The notes under the pieces were generated by a model that saw nothing but the letters and a program-made list of their open reading frames with translations, was not told the origin of the DNA and did no database searches. Shown piece after piece: positions 1 through 7,596 of a stretch of 16,487 bases of DNA; the stretch's first letter is position 1, and every line of letters starts with the position of its first letter. Position numbers and translations under genes: made by a program. The stretch is from the NCBI GenBank assembly GCA_937124525.1, contig CAKZLA010000257.1, positions 1 through 16,487 on the forward strand. The letters are read 5' to 3'. The DNA comes from an uncultured Desulfobacterium sp. (GTDB lineage Bacteria > Desulfobacterota > Desulfobacteria > Desulfobacterales > Desulfobacteraceae).

Positions 1-1
1 A

Positions 2-748
2 CCGGGCCAGACCTCGCGTACGTTCCCGGTGTGGTTCAATCTCAAGGCGGCACCGATGAACGACGTGAACGTGCGCCGCGCACTCAGTCTGGCGACCGAC
101 CGCAAGGCTTGTCTCGATACCGTTCTTGGCGGGTCGGGCAAGGTGGGTGCCATGCTCCCCGAAAGTCAGGTCGGTGGCTACGATGGGCTGTCTGATCTGC
201 CCTACTATCAGCATGACGTTGAAGGCGCGAAAAAGCTGCTGGCCGAAGCTGGCTACCCCCAGGGTCTGGACGTGACCCTGACCATTCCCACCAGCTCGCC
301 GGATATTGTCCGGTATGCGGAGATCCTGAAGCAGGATGCCGTGCAGGCCGGATTCCGCATCACCATCAGGACGATCCCGGACAGCCAGTACTGGGAGAAA
401 TGGACAGAAGTGGATCTTGGTATCACCACCTGGGCCCATCGCCCCGTGGGCACCATGGTCCTTAATCTTGGCTATGTGGCAGACAAGGACGGGAAACCCG
501 CCCCCTGGAACGAAAGTCGATGGGTGGATAAGGAATTTACAGAGTTGCTCACAAAGGCCAACGGAACACTGGACATTGAAGAACGCCGGAAAATCTTCTG
601 CAAGCTTGAAAAAATCCAGCAGAAGAGGGGCTCCATTGCCAATGCCTTCTGGATCAATGTCTGGACCATTGCCGGTAAACGAGTACAAAATGTCAAAGCC
701 CATCCAAGTCTGTACATGAAGCTGGATGAAACCTGGATCACTGCCTGA
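2..748 (+). CDS. ABC transporter substrate-binding protein, family 5 (C-terminal part)
   Basis: This is the C-terminal ~248 residues of an extracellular solute-binding protein of family 5 (DppA/OppA/NikA type), which captures peptides, nickel or other small solutes outside the membrane for an ABC importer. The frame is open to the window edge, and the GTG at 29 is internal, so the start lies upstream. The visible hallmark is the segment around residues 10-35 (VWFNLKAAPMNDVNVRRAL, then ATDR), which matches the family block of 'N...PF.D..VR.A...A.DR'. It is followed by the HDVEGAKKLLAEAGYP segment typical of the second lobe. Full-length members are about 500 residues, so roughly half is missing. 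The first ~500 bases look richer in G+C than the end of the gene and the genes that follow (judged by eye, not counted). The substrate cannot be told from this part. A hairpin terminator follows directly. Confidence 0.85.
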   Translation, partial: PGQTSRTFPVWFNLKAAPMNDVNVRRALSLATDRKACLDTVLGGSGKVGAMLPESQVGGYDGLSDLPYYQHDVEGAKKLLAEAGYPQGLDVTLTIPTSSPDIVRYAEILKQDAVQAGFRITIRTIPDSQYWEKWTEVDLGITTWAHRPVGTMVLNLGYVADKDGKPAPWNESRWVDKEFTELLTKANGTLDIEERRKIFCKLEKIQQKRGSIANAFWINVWTIAGKRVQNVKAHPSLYMKLDETWITA

Positions 749-769
749 TGATCCCGGTAAATGCATAAA

Positions 770-808
770 ATAATCCCCTGCTCTCATGGTATGAAACCAG
801 GGGATTAT
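770..808 (+). terminator. Hairpin after the substrate-binding protein gene
   Basis: A perfect 11-bp stem (ATAATCCCCTG, 770-780, with CAGGGGATTAT, 798-808) encloses a 17-nt loop that can itself form TCAT/ATGA. It begins 21 nt after the upstream stop codon. The T-run after it is weak (CTGTTT), so it may terminate poorly or protect the 3' end of the mRNA. Confidence 0.6.
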
Positions 809-928
809 CTGTTTGGGCCCCGTTCTTATTTCGATCACTTTGGGGAAAAATCAAGGTGTAGAAGTTGGAACCTGGACCATGAAATTTTTAATGCCAATGG
901 TTCATTGGCACCCAATAGGAGTCATTAT

Positions 929-1255
929 ATGATCTGGAATCTTCTCATTCTCACTGTCGCAGTGTTCATTGTTGCCAATATTCTTCCCGGCATTCACATG
1001 AAAAACATTTTTACCGCCCTTGTGGTGGCCATTGTATATTCCATTGTAAGCTTTTTCGTGGGATGGTTGCTGGTTTTTCTTACCCTCCCCTTCATGATCA
1101 TTACCTTTGGCCTTTTCAAATTGGTCATCAATGCATTTTTATTGTTCATCACGGATAAGCTCGTTGATGATTTTAAAATAAAAGACGGATTGACCACACT
1201 GATAGCTGCGCTGCTGATCACCTTGGTAGATTCAGGGCTTCATCTTATTTTTTAA
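929..1255 (+). CDS. Small membrane protein, YvlD / phage-holin-4-2-like family
   Basis: A 108-residue, very hydrophobic protein with about four predicted membrane helices (roughly residues 1-20, 25-50, 52-78 and 88-107). The short polar segment between the last two (DKLVDDFKIKDG) matches the layout of the YvlD / 'phage holin family 4-2' proteins, including the N-terminal block ending in NILPGI. Family members are usually 110-120 residues, so it is probably complete. The chosen ATG has AGGAG (917-921) seven bases upstream. The frame is open further upstream, but that part overlaps the terminator hairpin at 770-808 and does not look like protein. Despite the family name there is no phage gene nearby. 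The role is unknown, and it is probably not a holin. It converges on the lipoprotein gene downstream. Confidence 0.75.
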   Translation: MIWNLLILTVAVFIVANILPGIHMKNIFTALVVAIVYSIVSFFVGWLLVFLTLPFMIITFGLFKLVINAFLLFITDKLVDDFKIKDGLTTLIAALLITLVDSGLHLIF

Positions 1256-1273
1256 GGGAATGAATTCTATGCT

Positions 1274-1322
1274 ATCCTCAAAGATCAAGTCTTTGGGTTC
1301 GCAAAACTTGAGCATTGAGGAT
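1274..1322. terminator. Hairpin between convergent genes
   Basis: An interrupted inverted repeat: ATCCTCAA (1274-1281) pairs with TTGAGGAT (1315-1322), then TCAAGT pairs with ACTTGA after a 3-nt internal loop, and TTTG pairs with CAAA at the tip. It fills the gap between two convergent genes and touches the stop codon of the minus-strand gene. Neither side has a good T-run, so a bidirectional terminator role is likely but not certain. Confidence 0.45.
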
Positions 1323-2047
1323 CAGAAAACGGTTTTGCTGGAAGGGTTCGGTGTTTTTTTAAGGTCATCGCTTTTCCCCTGCTCTCTTTCCAACAACGTC
1401 TCAAGATGACGGACAAAGTAAATGGTGACCTGGTACTCGGGAACACCAAATTGATTGGGAACATAGGAATAAAACAAAACATCGCCATTTTTCTCCCAGC
1501 ACAAAGATTTACCGTTTTTCTGTGTCCAGGGGATTTCTTTGGGGGCACCATACTTATTTTTCAGGGAGGAGAGTACGTCCAGGCGGTCTTTTTCAAAGAA
1601 AACCCGTATCACCATGGGCATGCGGGAATAGTGAGAAAAAAGCAGTTCTATATAGTCAAAGGGAAGGTCTTTTTTCACGGCATAACGATAGGTAAGCTTT
1701 GTGGTATCATGCTCCACCCGCTCTCCTTGGGGAGAGTTAAGAGAATCATTCAAGCTTTGGAGTTTGGGATAATGCGTTGACAAAAATCCATCGGTGTTGA
1801 TTTGCAGATCAATGGTATTACGGGTGGAAATGGCATCATCCCCCAGAATATCATACAACGAGTTTCTAAGTGTATTTGAAAAGGGAGTGTTCACCCCCAC
1901 ATCAAAAAAGCTGAAGCTGGGGGCCACCCGGGGAGTCACAGGCGCACCAGTGTTTTTATCACCGTCGCCACAGGAAAAACAAACCATGAGAACAACGACG
2001 CACAATAAGCCATGGAGGAAAACCGGTATGTGAGATAAACTTTTCAT
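1322..2047 (-). CDS. Putative lipoprotein of unknown function
   Basis: A 241-residue protein that I do not recognise. It opens with a signal-peptide-like stretch: MKSLSHIP, then a hydrophobic core to about residue 25, then CFSC followed by GDGDKN. Cys26 would be the lipidated residue, although Cys at -3 is unusual for a lipobox, so ordinary export is also possible. The rest is soluble-looking, with a central block around residues 95-190 containing short beta-rich stretches (KLTYRYAVKK, DYIELLFSHY, MVIRVFFEKD) and a 'LKNKYGAP' segment. That last pattern is often seen in small periplasmic proteins of no known role. An ATG 36 bases further upstream would add 12 polar residues; the start at 2047 was chosen because it puts the hydrophobic segment at the N-terminus. 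No strong ribosome binding site is seen for either start. It stands alone, convergent with the membrane protein gene. Confidence 0.6.
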   Translation of the reverse strand: MKSLSHIPVFLHGLLCVVVLMVCFSCGDGDKNTGAPVTPRVAPSFSFFDVGVNTPFSNTLRNSLYDILGDDAISTRNTIDLQINTDGFLSTHYPKLQSLNDSLNSPQGERVEHDTTKLTYRYAVKKDLPFDYIELLFSHYSRMPMVIRVFFEKDRLDVLSSLKNKYGAPKEIPWTQKNGKSLCWEKNGDVLFYSYVPNQFGVPEYQVTIYFVRHLETLLEREQGKSDDLKKTPNPSSKTVF

Positions 2048-2111
2048 GCCCCAATTTTTACACCATTGATTTCTTTTATGCAAGAAGACGATTATCTTTT
2101 CCGGGACTTAA

Positions 2112-2151
2112 ATCACACAATGGGCCACCATAGAGTGGCCCATTGTGTGAT
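2112..2151 (-). terminator. Perfect 17-bp hairpin downstream of the methyltransferase gene
   Basis: Positions 2112-2128 are exactly complementary to 2135-2151 around the 6-nt loop CATAGA. It lies about 125 nt past the stop codon of the methyltransferase gene and about 65 nt before the lipoprotein start, so on the minus strand it can end the transporter-methyltransferase transcript. No T-run follows on either strand, so Rho-independent termination is not assured. Confidence 0.5.
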
Positions 2152-2275
2152 ATCGTCTTTCGGTATCCTTGATTTTCCAGTTTGCACTTGTTGACGCAAT
2201 AACCCCATTTTTCGGAAATCATTTCTCAAAAAGTGTAAAGTACTTTGGGGAGGATATGAAGGATACCCGTCTTTA

Positions 2276-3697
2276 TTAGCCTTTTTTTCGATTCTCCACG
2301 TACTGGGTCAATTTCTTTTCAATTGCCGGATCAATTTCGGGTTTTTCATAGGATGCCAGGCGCTGGGTCACCTTATCTTCGGCCACTTGGTCAATGCGTT
2401 GTTTTCCCGCCTTGGCCCAAGCATCTGAATTCATCCGGCTCATGGGGCCGGGCATGTAAAATTCCGTACGGCACAGCTTAAACGTTTTGGGATGTGTCAG
2501 ATATTGCCCCCCAATTCCCACATCTTTAATGATGTCAAGGTCAATGGACTCGTCCGTCAGGGCCAAGGGCTTGATCATATTTCGCACCATCCCGCAAATC
2601 TCTTCATCCACAATAAATTTTTCAAAACTCATGGCAATGTAAGATCCCAGAATACCGCAGGAATGGAGCATGAAATTAATGCCGCTCCGCACCGATGTGG
2701 AAAGGGCCAGGGCAGATTCAGCACCTGCCTGGGCATCGGTAAAAAGGGCATCTGTCAACCCGCCGCCAGCCCGGCTGGGAAGGCCATAGTAACGGGCAAT
2801 CTGGGCCACAAAGTGGATGTTTTTAGAAAGTTCAGGGGCACCAATGGAAAGGGCACCGGTTTTCATGTCCATGGCAGAAGAGGTGGACCCATATACCACC
2901 GGGGCACCGGGTTTTACCAGCTGGGCCAGGGTAATCCCGGCCAGGATTTCGGCATTTTGAAGTGCCAGTACACCGTCCAGGGTCACAGGGCCGGAACCAC
3001 CAGCCATGATAAGGGAAGCCACCACACAGGCCTGTCCATGACGGACCAGCTCAATGAGGGCCCCTGCCATCTCATCGGAAAATTGCAATGGAGATAAAGA
3101 ATTGATCAAAGAGACAGACACCGTTTTCTCCATGATATTTTCCTTCCCCCCCCAGAGAATACCGGCCATTTCAATGCCGTCCAGGGCTCCCTGGCGGGAG
3201 ACAGGACTTCCCATGAAGGGCTTGTCACAAAGGAGCATATTGGAGAGATTAAGATCCAGATGAACGGTTTCATGGGGCATGTCGGCTGGTTCCACCATCA
3301 TCCATCCATTCATATTAATGTATTTGGATGTCTGTACCAGCTTACAAAAATTATCATAATCTTCCATGGTGGCCTGTCGTTGATCTCCCTGTCCGTCAAT
3401 GACAAAGGGAGCTCCATAACCGGGCAGGAAAACAAAATCATCCTCACCAATTTCAACACTTTTTTCTGGATTTCGGGCATGGACGGTGAAGCGCTTGGGG
3501 GCCGTTTCAAGGGCTTTTTTGATATCGGATTCCTCAAAAAACACCGTTGTTCCTTCCACCTGATGGCCATTTTGCTTGAAAATTTCCAGGGCTTCGTCAT
3601 CGTTAAAGGCAACACCGGTATTTTTCAGAAGGTCCATGGATGCGGCATGAATTTTTTCCAGATTTTCTGTATCAAGTTCCTGCATTCTATCGTACAT
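2276..3697 (-). CDS. Trimethylamine methyltransferase (MttB) family protein, non-pyrrolysine type
   Basis: A 473-residue member of the MttB superfamily (COG5598): cytoplasmic TIM-barrel enzymes that move a methyl group from a quaternary or tertiary amine to a corrinoid protein. The N-terminus (LEKIHAASMDLLKNTGV), the middle (TLDGVLALQNAEILAGI, then PVVYGSTSS) and the DAQAGAESALAL block are typical. The frame is open from start to stop with no internal TAG, so it lacks the pyrrolysine of true trimethylamine methyltransferases. It belongs with the non-Pyl homologues, of which MtgB (glycine betaine), MtpB (proline betaine) and MtcB (carnitine) are characterised. The start at 3697 is preceded by GGGGAG eight bases away. 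It sits 54 nt downstream of the BCCT transporter gene, presumably as an operon, which favours a betaine-like substrate. The corrinoid protein and the methyl-THF transferase partner are not in this window. Confidence 0.9.
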   Translation of the reverse strand: MYDRMQELDTENLEKIHAASMDLLKNTGVAFNDDEALEIFKQNGHQVEGTTVFFEESDIKKALETAPKRFTVHARNPEKSVEIGEDDFVFLPGYGAPFVIDGQGDQRQATMEDYDNFCKLVQTSKYINMNGWMMVEPADMPHETVHLDLNLSNMLLCDKPFMGSPVSRQGALDGIEMAGILWGGKENIMEKTVSVSLINSLSPLQFSDEMAGALIELVRHGQACVVASLIMAGGSGPVTLDGVLALQNAEILAGITLAQLVKPGAPVVYGSTSSAMDMKTGALSIGAPELSKNIHFVAQIARYYGLPSRAGGGLTDALFTDAQAGAESALALSTSVRSGINFMLHSCGILGSYIAMSFEKFIVDEEICGMVRNMIKPLALTDESIDLDIIKDVGIGGQYLTHPKTFKLCRTEFYMPGPMSRMNSDAWAKAGKQRIDQVAEDKVTQRLASYEKPEIDPAIEKKLTQYVENRKKG

Positions 3698-3751
3698 GTG
3701 ACATGTCTCCCCGGGGGCGTTGAAAAACAACCCCGTATTTAAGGTTTGTGG

Positions 3752-5254
3752 TTATTGATTATTTTCTTTTTTATATTTTGCAAGTCCCCGAAAGGTGCCA
3801 AACAGCACCAGTAAAAGAAGGAACATTAATGGAAATGCCGTTGCAATGGATGCGGTCTGAATGGCTTTTAAGCTACCGGTTCCTGCCAGAACCGCAGCCA
3901 CAGCTCCCAGGGCAATGCCCCAGAAAGCCCGGAGATTTTTCCCGGGGTTCTCATGGCCCGATACAAACATGGCAAGGGAAATGGCCGCAGAATTGGCACT
4001 GGTCAGAAAAAAGGTACCAATGAGAAAAATCAGGGCAATGGATAAAATGCCGGTCATGGGAAGATTCTGTGCAATGGCAAAAATCGCACTTTCCACCCCA
4101 TGCTCCTTTAATGTGCCGGTGACATCAAAACTGATGCCCGCACCGCCGATAACGCCATACCACAAAAAATTTCCCAGGGTGGGCAGAATAAGCGTGGCGG
4201 CAACGGTTTCCCGGATGGTTCTGCCCTTGGAAATTCTGGCAATGAACACTGCCACAAAGGGTGCCCAGCTCATCCACCAGGCCCAGTAGAATACTGTCCA
4301 GCTTCCGATCCAGTTCCCCTCATACCCCGGGGCGGTGAAAAGACTCATGGGAATAAAATGGAGCAGATACTGACCAATAGCGTTGGTGGTGAGATTGATA
4401 AGAAAAATGGTGGGTCCAAAAATTAGAATAAAAAACCACACCGCCACAAACACCCACATGTTGATATCGCCAATGAGTTTCACCCCTTTTTCAAGACCTG
4501 TGTAAACGGAAAAGGTAAAAATGGCGGTGAGCACACCGATGATGATGTAGGTACTGCTGGGGCCAAGCTCCAGGCCATACTGGAATTTTAATCCACTGGA
4601 AAGCTGAAGCGCCACCAACCCTGTGGTGGTGGCAAGCCCCCCCAATGTTGCAAAAACCGCGAATATATCCAAGACTTTGCCCCAGGCTCCATGAATTTTA
4701 TCCCCAATAACATAGTAGAAAGCGCTGGAAAATTTCAGGGGAAGATTCTTGGTAAAACAGGCATGGGCAATGGCAATGGTGAGCATGGCATAGATGGACC
4801 AGGCACTGAGCCCCCAATGGAAAAAGGAGTAGGTCATGGCATTGGCCCCGGCTGCCGGGGTAAGGGCGTCTCCGCCAAAGTAAGGAGGTGGGGTCATGTA
4901 GTGGTAAGCGGGTTCAGCAGGCCCCCAGAAAACGATGCCAGCGGCAATGGCCGATCCAAACAGCATGGCAAACCAGGAAAAATTTGAAAACTCCGGCTTG
5001 TCATGGGCAAAACCCAGCTTCAAATTTCCATAACCGGGCCCCATGAGCACAAAGCAGCCGATGACCAATAAAAATGCCGTTAACAGATAAAGCCATGCCC
5101 AATTGGTGGTGGTCCAACTGAAAACGGCATTAATAGTTTTAGCCATGTTTTCCGGAAAAACAATGGACCAGAGGACAAACAGAACGGTTAATGAGGCTGA
5201 CACCCAGAATACCATGGGATCAAAGGGTTTAGTTGGGGTTATTGGCTGTGACAT
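3752..5254 (-). CDS. BCCT family betaine/carnitine/choline transporter
   Basis: A 500-residue inner-membrane secondary transporter of the betaine-carnitine-choline family, with about 12 hydrophobic helices. Visible family marks are the TM3 region with WGPAEPAYHY (about residues 110-119), the YTGLEKGVK motif on the linking helix, and the tryptophan-rich WTVFYWAWWMSWAPF segment that forms the aromatic cage for trimethylammonium groups, followed by ARISKGRT. The usual glycine run of Na+-coupled members (G-M-G-I-G) reads GSAIAAGIVFW here, so ion coupling is uncertain. The start at 5254 has AAGGAG about seven bases upstream; the 37 codons that could extend it lie over the leader and were rejected. 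It is the first gene after a sigma-54 promoter and is followed by the methyltransferase gene, which suggests uptake of a quaternary amine as a carbon/energy source rather than only as an osmolyte. Confidence 0.92.
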   Translation of the reverse strand: MSQPITPTKPFDPMVFWVSASLTVLFVLWSIVFPENMAKTINAVFSWTTTNWAWLYLLTAFLLVIGCFVLMGPGYGNLKLGFAHDKPEFSNFSWFAMLFGSAIAAGIVFWGPAEPAYHYMTPPPYFGGDALTPAAGANAMTYSFFHWGLSAWSIYAMLTIAIAHACFTKNLPLKFSSAFYYVIGDKIHGAWGKVLDIFAVFATLGGLATTTGLVALQLSSGLKFQYGLELGPSSTYIIIGVLTAIFTFSVYTGLEKGVKLIGDINMWVFVAVWFFILIFGPTIFLINLTTNAIGQYLLHFIPMSLFTAPGYEGNWIGSWTVFYWAWWMSWAPFVAVFIARISKGRTIRETVAATLILPTLGNFLWYGVIGGAGISFDVTGTLKEHGVESAIFAIAQNLPMTGILSIALIFLIGTFFLTSANSAAISLAMFVSGHENPGKNLRAFWGIALGAVAAVLAGTGSLKAIQTASIATAFPLMFLLLLVLFGTFRGLAKYKKENNQ

Positions 5255-5390
5255 GTGACACTCCTTATACACATTAGGTTTCAACTGACCTTTTGGGTCA
5301 GCGGGATCAAAAATTCTTTTAGAATCCGGTTTCAATTTGACCACCCACAAAATGGGAAAAATCAAACCCAGGACCTATGAATACATTGAT

Positions 5391-5406
5391 AGCAGGTTGT
5401 GTGCCA
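5391..5406 (-). promoter_or_regulatory. Sigma-54 (-24/-12) promoter of the transporter-methyltransferase operon
   Basis: On the minus strand the site reads TGGCACACAACCTGCT. The GG and GC elements are separated by exactly 10 nt, and the sequence matches the consensus TGGCACG-N4-TTGCW at all but two specified positions. Transcription would start near 5380, leaving a leader of about 126 nt before the transporter ATG. An enhancer-binding protein gene lies just upstream. Confidence 0.75.
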
Positions 5407-5536
5407 CACGGATAAAAACAATTTGCATAAAACAGGATGAATCACATAAAAAATTGATATAATTCACAATATAGCAAATATAAAATTAACAATTTATTAA
5501 AATAATCAAAACATATGGCAGGCAGAAAAGGAAATG

Positions 5537-5583
5537 TTTTCATTTGAAAAATTATTTTCGCAAAGATTATTTTCTAATGAAAA
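5537..5583 (-). promoter_or_regulatory. Candidate enhancer (UAS): two TTTTC-N4-GAAAA palindromes
   Basis: Two matching palindromes, TTTTCATTTGAAAA (5537-5550) and TTTTCTAATGAAAA (5570-5583), share the arms TTTTC/GAAAA. Their centres are 33 bp apart, about three helical turns, so they lie on the same face of the DNA. They sit about 164 and 197 bp upstream of the inferred start site, a usual place for activator binding at sigma-54 promoters. The region is A+T-rich, which raises the risk of chance similarity. Confidence 0.5.
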
Positions 5584-5675
5584 ATATTTGTCGCTATCTG
5601 GTATCAGGCGAATTCCCATTTTCCCGATCGGAGGCTTCATTAGCGATGGGGCAGGCGTTTTTTTAAAAAAGACCT

Positions 5676-7277
5676 TCAGCGTTTCATAAAGTCAACCCGG
5701 CTTAACCCATGTTTTTTAATTTTATAATGCAGTAATTGCCGGGAAATACCCAGGATGGAAGATGCCCGGGTCACATTCCCCCGGGAAGCGGTGAGGGCCT
5801 CCTTAATGGATAATTTTTCCTGTTCAGCCTGATTACGGGCCAGGGGGATCTTCACCTCGGGTTCCAGTGGCTGTGCCCAGCGGGGTTGATCACAGCAGGA
5901 ATGCAATTTTTCAGAAAGATGCTCGGTGGAAAAATGGCTTGAAAGCTGAGGCAGAGATTTCCCCAATTCTGATATGGAAGCAGACGTCACAGATGAAGCC
6001 GGGGGTATTTCATTCATCGCAAGATCACCTTTGGACTCCAGGGGGTCGGCATCAAGACTTTCCCAGCTCTCAAGCCCCGATGAAAAATGTTGAATTTTTA
6101 ATATTTTCTCATGACCTGTCATGTTCATGGCACCTTCAATGAGATGCTCCAACTCCCTGATATTTCCCGGCCAGGCATAGGCCATGAAAAGATCCATCAC
6201 TTCAGGAGAGACCTGTTCCACATGGGTACCCAAAAGGGTATTGATTTTATCAATAAAATGAAATACCAGTTCACCCATGCCCTTTCGACGCTCCCTTAAA
6301 GGGGGCAGTTTTAACACCACCACCCCCAGGCGATAGAAAAGATCCATTCTTAATACATTTTTATTCACCGACATGCGGGGATCATCACTGACAGAACTGA
6401 TGATTTTAATATCCAGCACAGTTTCTTTTGTTGAACCCACCCGGCGCACCGATTTCTCCTGGATTACCCGCAACAGTTTGGCCTGGAGGACAATGGGCAT
6501 GGACAATAATTCATCCAGAAAAAGGGTACCTCCATTGGCCATTTCAAATAATCCGGGCTTATCAAGGGCGCCGGTGAAAGCCCCTTTGGTGGTTCCAAAC
6601 AGCAGGCCTTCCAGCAAATCGTGGGGGATGGCGGCGCAGTTGACCCCCACAAATTTTTTTTTGTTCCGCCAACTGTGGTTGTGGATGGATTGGGCAAATA
6701 ACTCTTTACCGGTACCGGTCTCTCCCTGGATCATGATGGGGGACGAAGAGGAGGATGCCTTTCTGGCAGCACTGACCATTCTTTGAAAATCAGGGCTGTT
6801 GCCAATGAGATCTGCAAAGGTATAACGGGTTCCATTTCCCAGATCCGGGCGACACTGTGTGATGGATGCCATGGGGGTTGATGCCTGTAACAATTCATAA
6901 TCTTTGACAAAACAGATGACCCCGTTCACCTCATCGCCTTTAAAAAGAGGATACACACTGGTGATGGTGTTGGCCACTTTGCCTGAACAGGTGCGATAAA
7001 AAAACGTTCTGTTTTTAATGGAGGCCCGACGATGAACACATTGCATGATCATGCTGGTCTGCTTGTTCAGCTCATAGATATCAGTGACTTTTAATCCCAC
7101 CACATCCTGGGCGTTAATGGCATCTATTTTGGATTGGGAATGATTGTAAAACAAAATGGTTCCCTGGGTATCAGCAATGATCACGCCATCATCCAGGCGA
7201 TCCAATACGGATAAAAAATCAATTTGTCCCATTTCCAATGGAAAAGGAAATTCTCGATCATGGGGTTGACTGGCCAT
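5676..7277 (-). CDS. Sigma-54-dependent transcriptional activator (PAS, AAA+, Fis-type HTH)
   Basis: A 533-residue enhancer-binding protein. An N-terminal PAS-like sensor domain (about 18-127) is followed by the AAA+ sigma-54 interaction domain: Walker A GETGTGKE (185-192), the GAFTGA loop that contacts sigma-54 (232-237), Walker B GTLFLDEL (250-257), FYRLG and LPPLRER (314-330) and WPGNIRELE (369-377). A long variable linker (~395-485) leads to a Fis-type helix-turn-helix at the C-terminus (~490-524, with GNVTRASSILGISRQLL). All residues needed for ATP hydrolysis and sigma-54 contact seem present. There is no receiver domain, so it is not a classical two-component regulator; the PAS domain probably senses a small ligand or redox state. 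The start has AAGGAT about seven bases upstream. It lies directly upstream of the sigma-54 promoter of the transporter-methyltransferase operon, its most likely target. Confidence 0.93.
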   Translation of the reverse strand: MASQPHDREFPFPLEMGQIDFLSVLDRLDDGVIIADTQGTILFYNHSQSKIDAINAQDVVGLKVTDIYELNKQTSMIMQCVHRRASIKNRTFFYRTCSGKVANTITSVYPLFKGDEVNGVICFVKDYELLQASTPMASITQCRPDLGNGTRYTFADLIGNSPDFQRMVSAARKASSSSSPIMIQGETGTGKELFAQSIHNHSWRNKKKFVGVNCAAIPHDLLEGLLFGTTKGAFTGALDKPGLFEMANGGTLFLDELLSMPIVLQAKLLRVIQEKSVRRVGSTKETVLDIKIISSVSDDPRMSVNKNVLRMDLFYRLGVVVLKLPPLRERRKGMGELVFHFIDKINTLLGTHVEQVSPEVMDLFMAYAWPGNIRELEHLIEGAMNMTGHEKILKIQHFSSGLESWESLDADPLESKGDLAMNEIPPASSVTSASISELGKSLPQLSSHFSTEHLSEKLHSCCDQPRWAQPLEPEVKIPLARNQAEQEKLSIKEALTASRGNVTRASSILGISRQLLHYKIKKHGLSRVDFMKR

Positions 7278-7596
7278 TTTTCAATCCTTGTCGGCTTGAA
7301 TCAACTTTCCGGCTGACATGGCAGAATCCATAACGTGACGATGATCCAATTTAAACAAACTTCAACATCACCTGCAAAAACAGCCGTCAACTTTAAAAGT
7401 AAAATTCATTTAAAATGAGCAGAACCGTAAGAATAATCGTCATAAAAGTCAATGGCCAATGTGTTATCCAGTATTGATGTATGGGCGAATTCTTTTTAAA
7501 ATCAAGCTGTTATAAAATATATTTTTCACACTGTTATGAGCAGTATAAAACAAACAAAGGATTAATTTAAATGTAAATCATCAAGGAATTCATGCA
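7278..7596. other. Intergenic region upstream of the activator gene
   Basis: 319 nt, A+T-rich. It must carry the promoter of the activator, unless that gene is read from the flavoprotein gene upstream. No convincing -35/-10 pair, sigma-54 site, terminator or small gene was found here. Confidence 0.4.

Larger units (their letters stand above)
5255..5675. other. Intergenic regulatory region between activator and transporter
   Basis: This 421-nt, A+T-rich gap holds the sigma-54 promoter (5391-5406) and the two palindromes (5537-5583) described separately. The ~126-nt leader of the transporter mRNA contains a 6-bp hairpin (CTGACC 5285-5290 with GGTCAG 5296-5301), which is not recognised as a riboswitch. 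Next to the activator gene, TCGCTA and TAGCGA flank a C-rich segment (about 5591-5646). No ORF here looks real. Confidence 0.5.

Noticed and set aside
761..928. Open frame upstream of the small membrane protein that would add 56 residues.
   Set aside because: It runs across the terminator hairpin, has unprotein-like composition, and the ATG at 929 has a good ribosome binding site and fits the family length.
2168..2184. CTTGATTTTCCAGT-TG match with 8942-8958, and the palindrome AAAGTACTTT at both 2237-2246 and 9068-9077.
   Set aside because: Matches this short are expected about once by chance in a window this size, and the surrounding sequences do not align.
5255..5365. N-terminal extension of the BCCT carrier from an ATG at 5365.
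   Set aside because: It lies in the mRNA leader, lacks similarity to the family and has no better ribosome binding site than the ATG at 5254.
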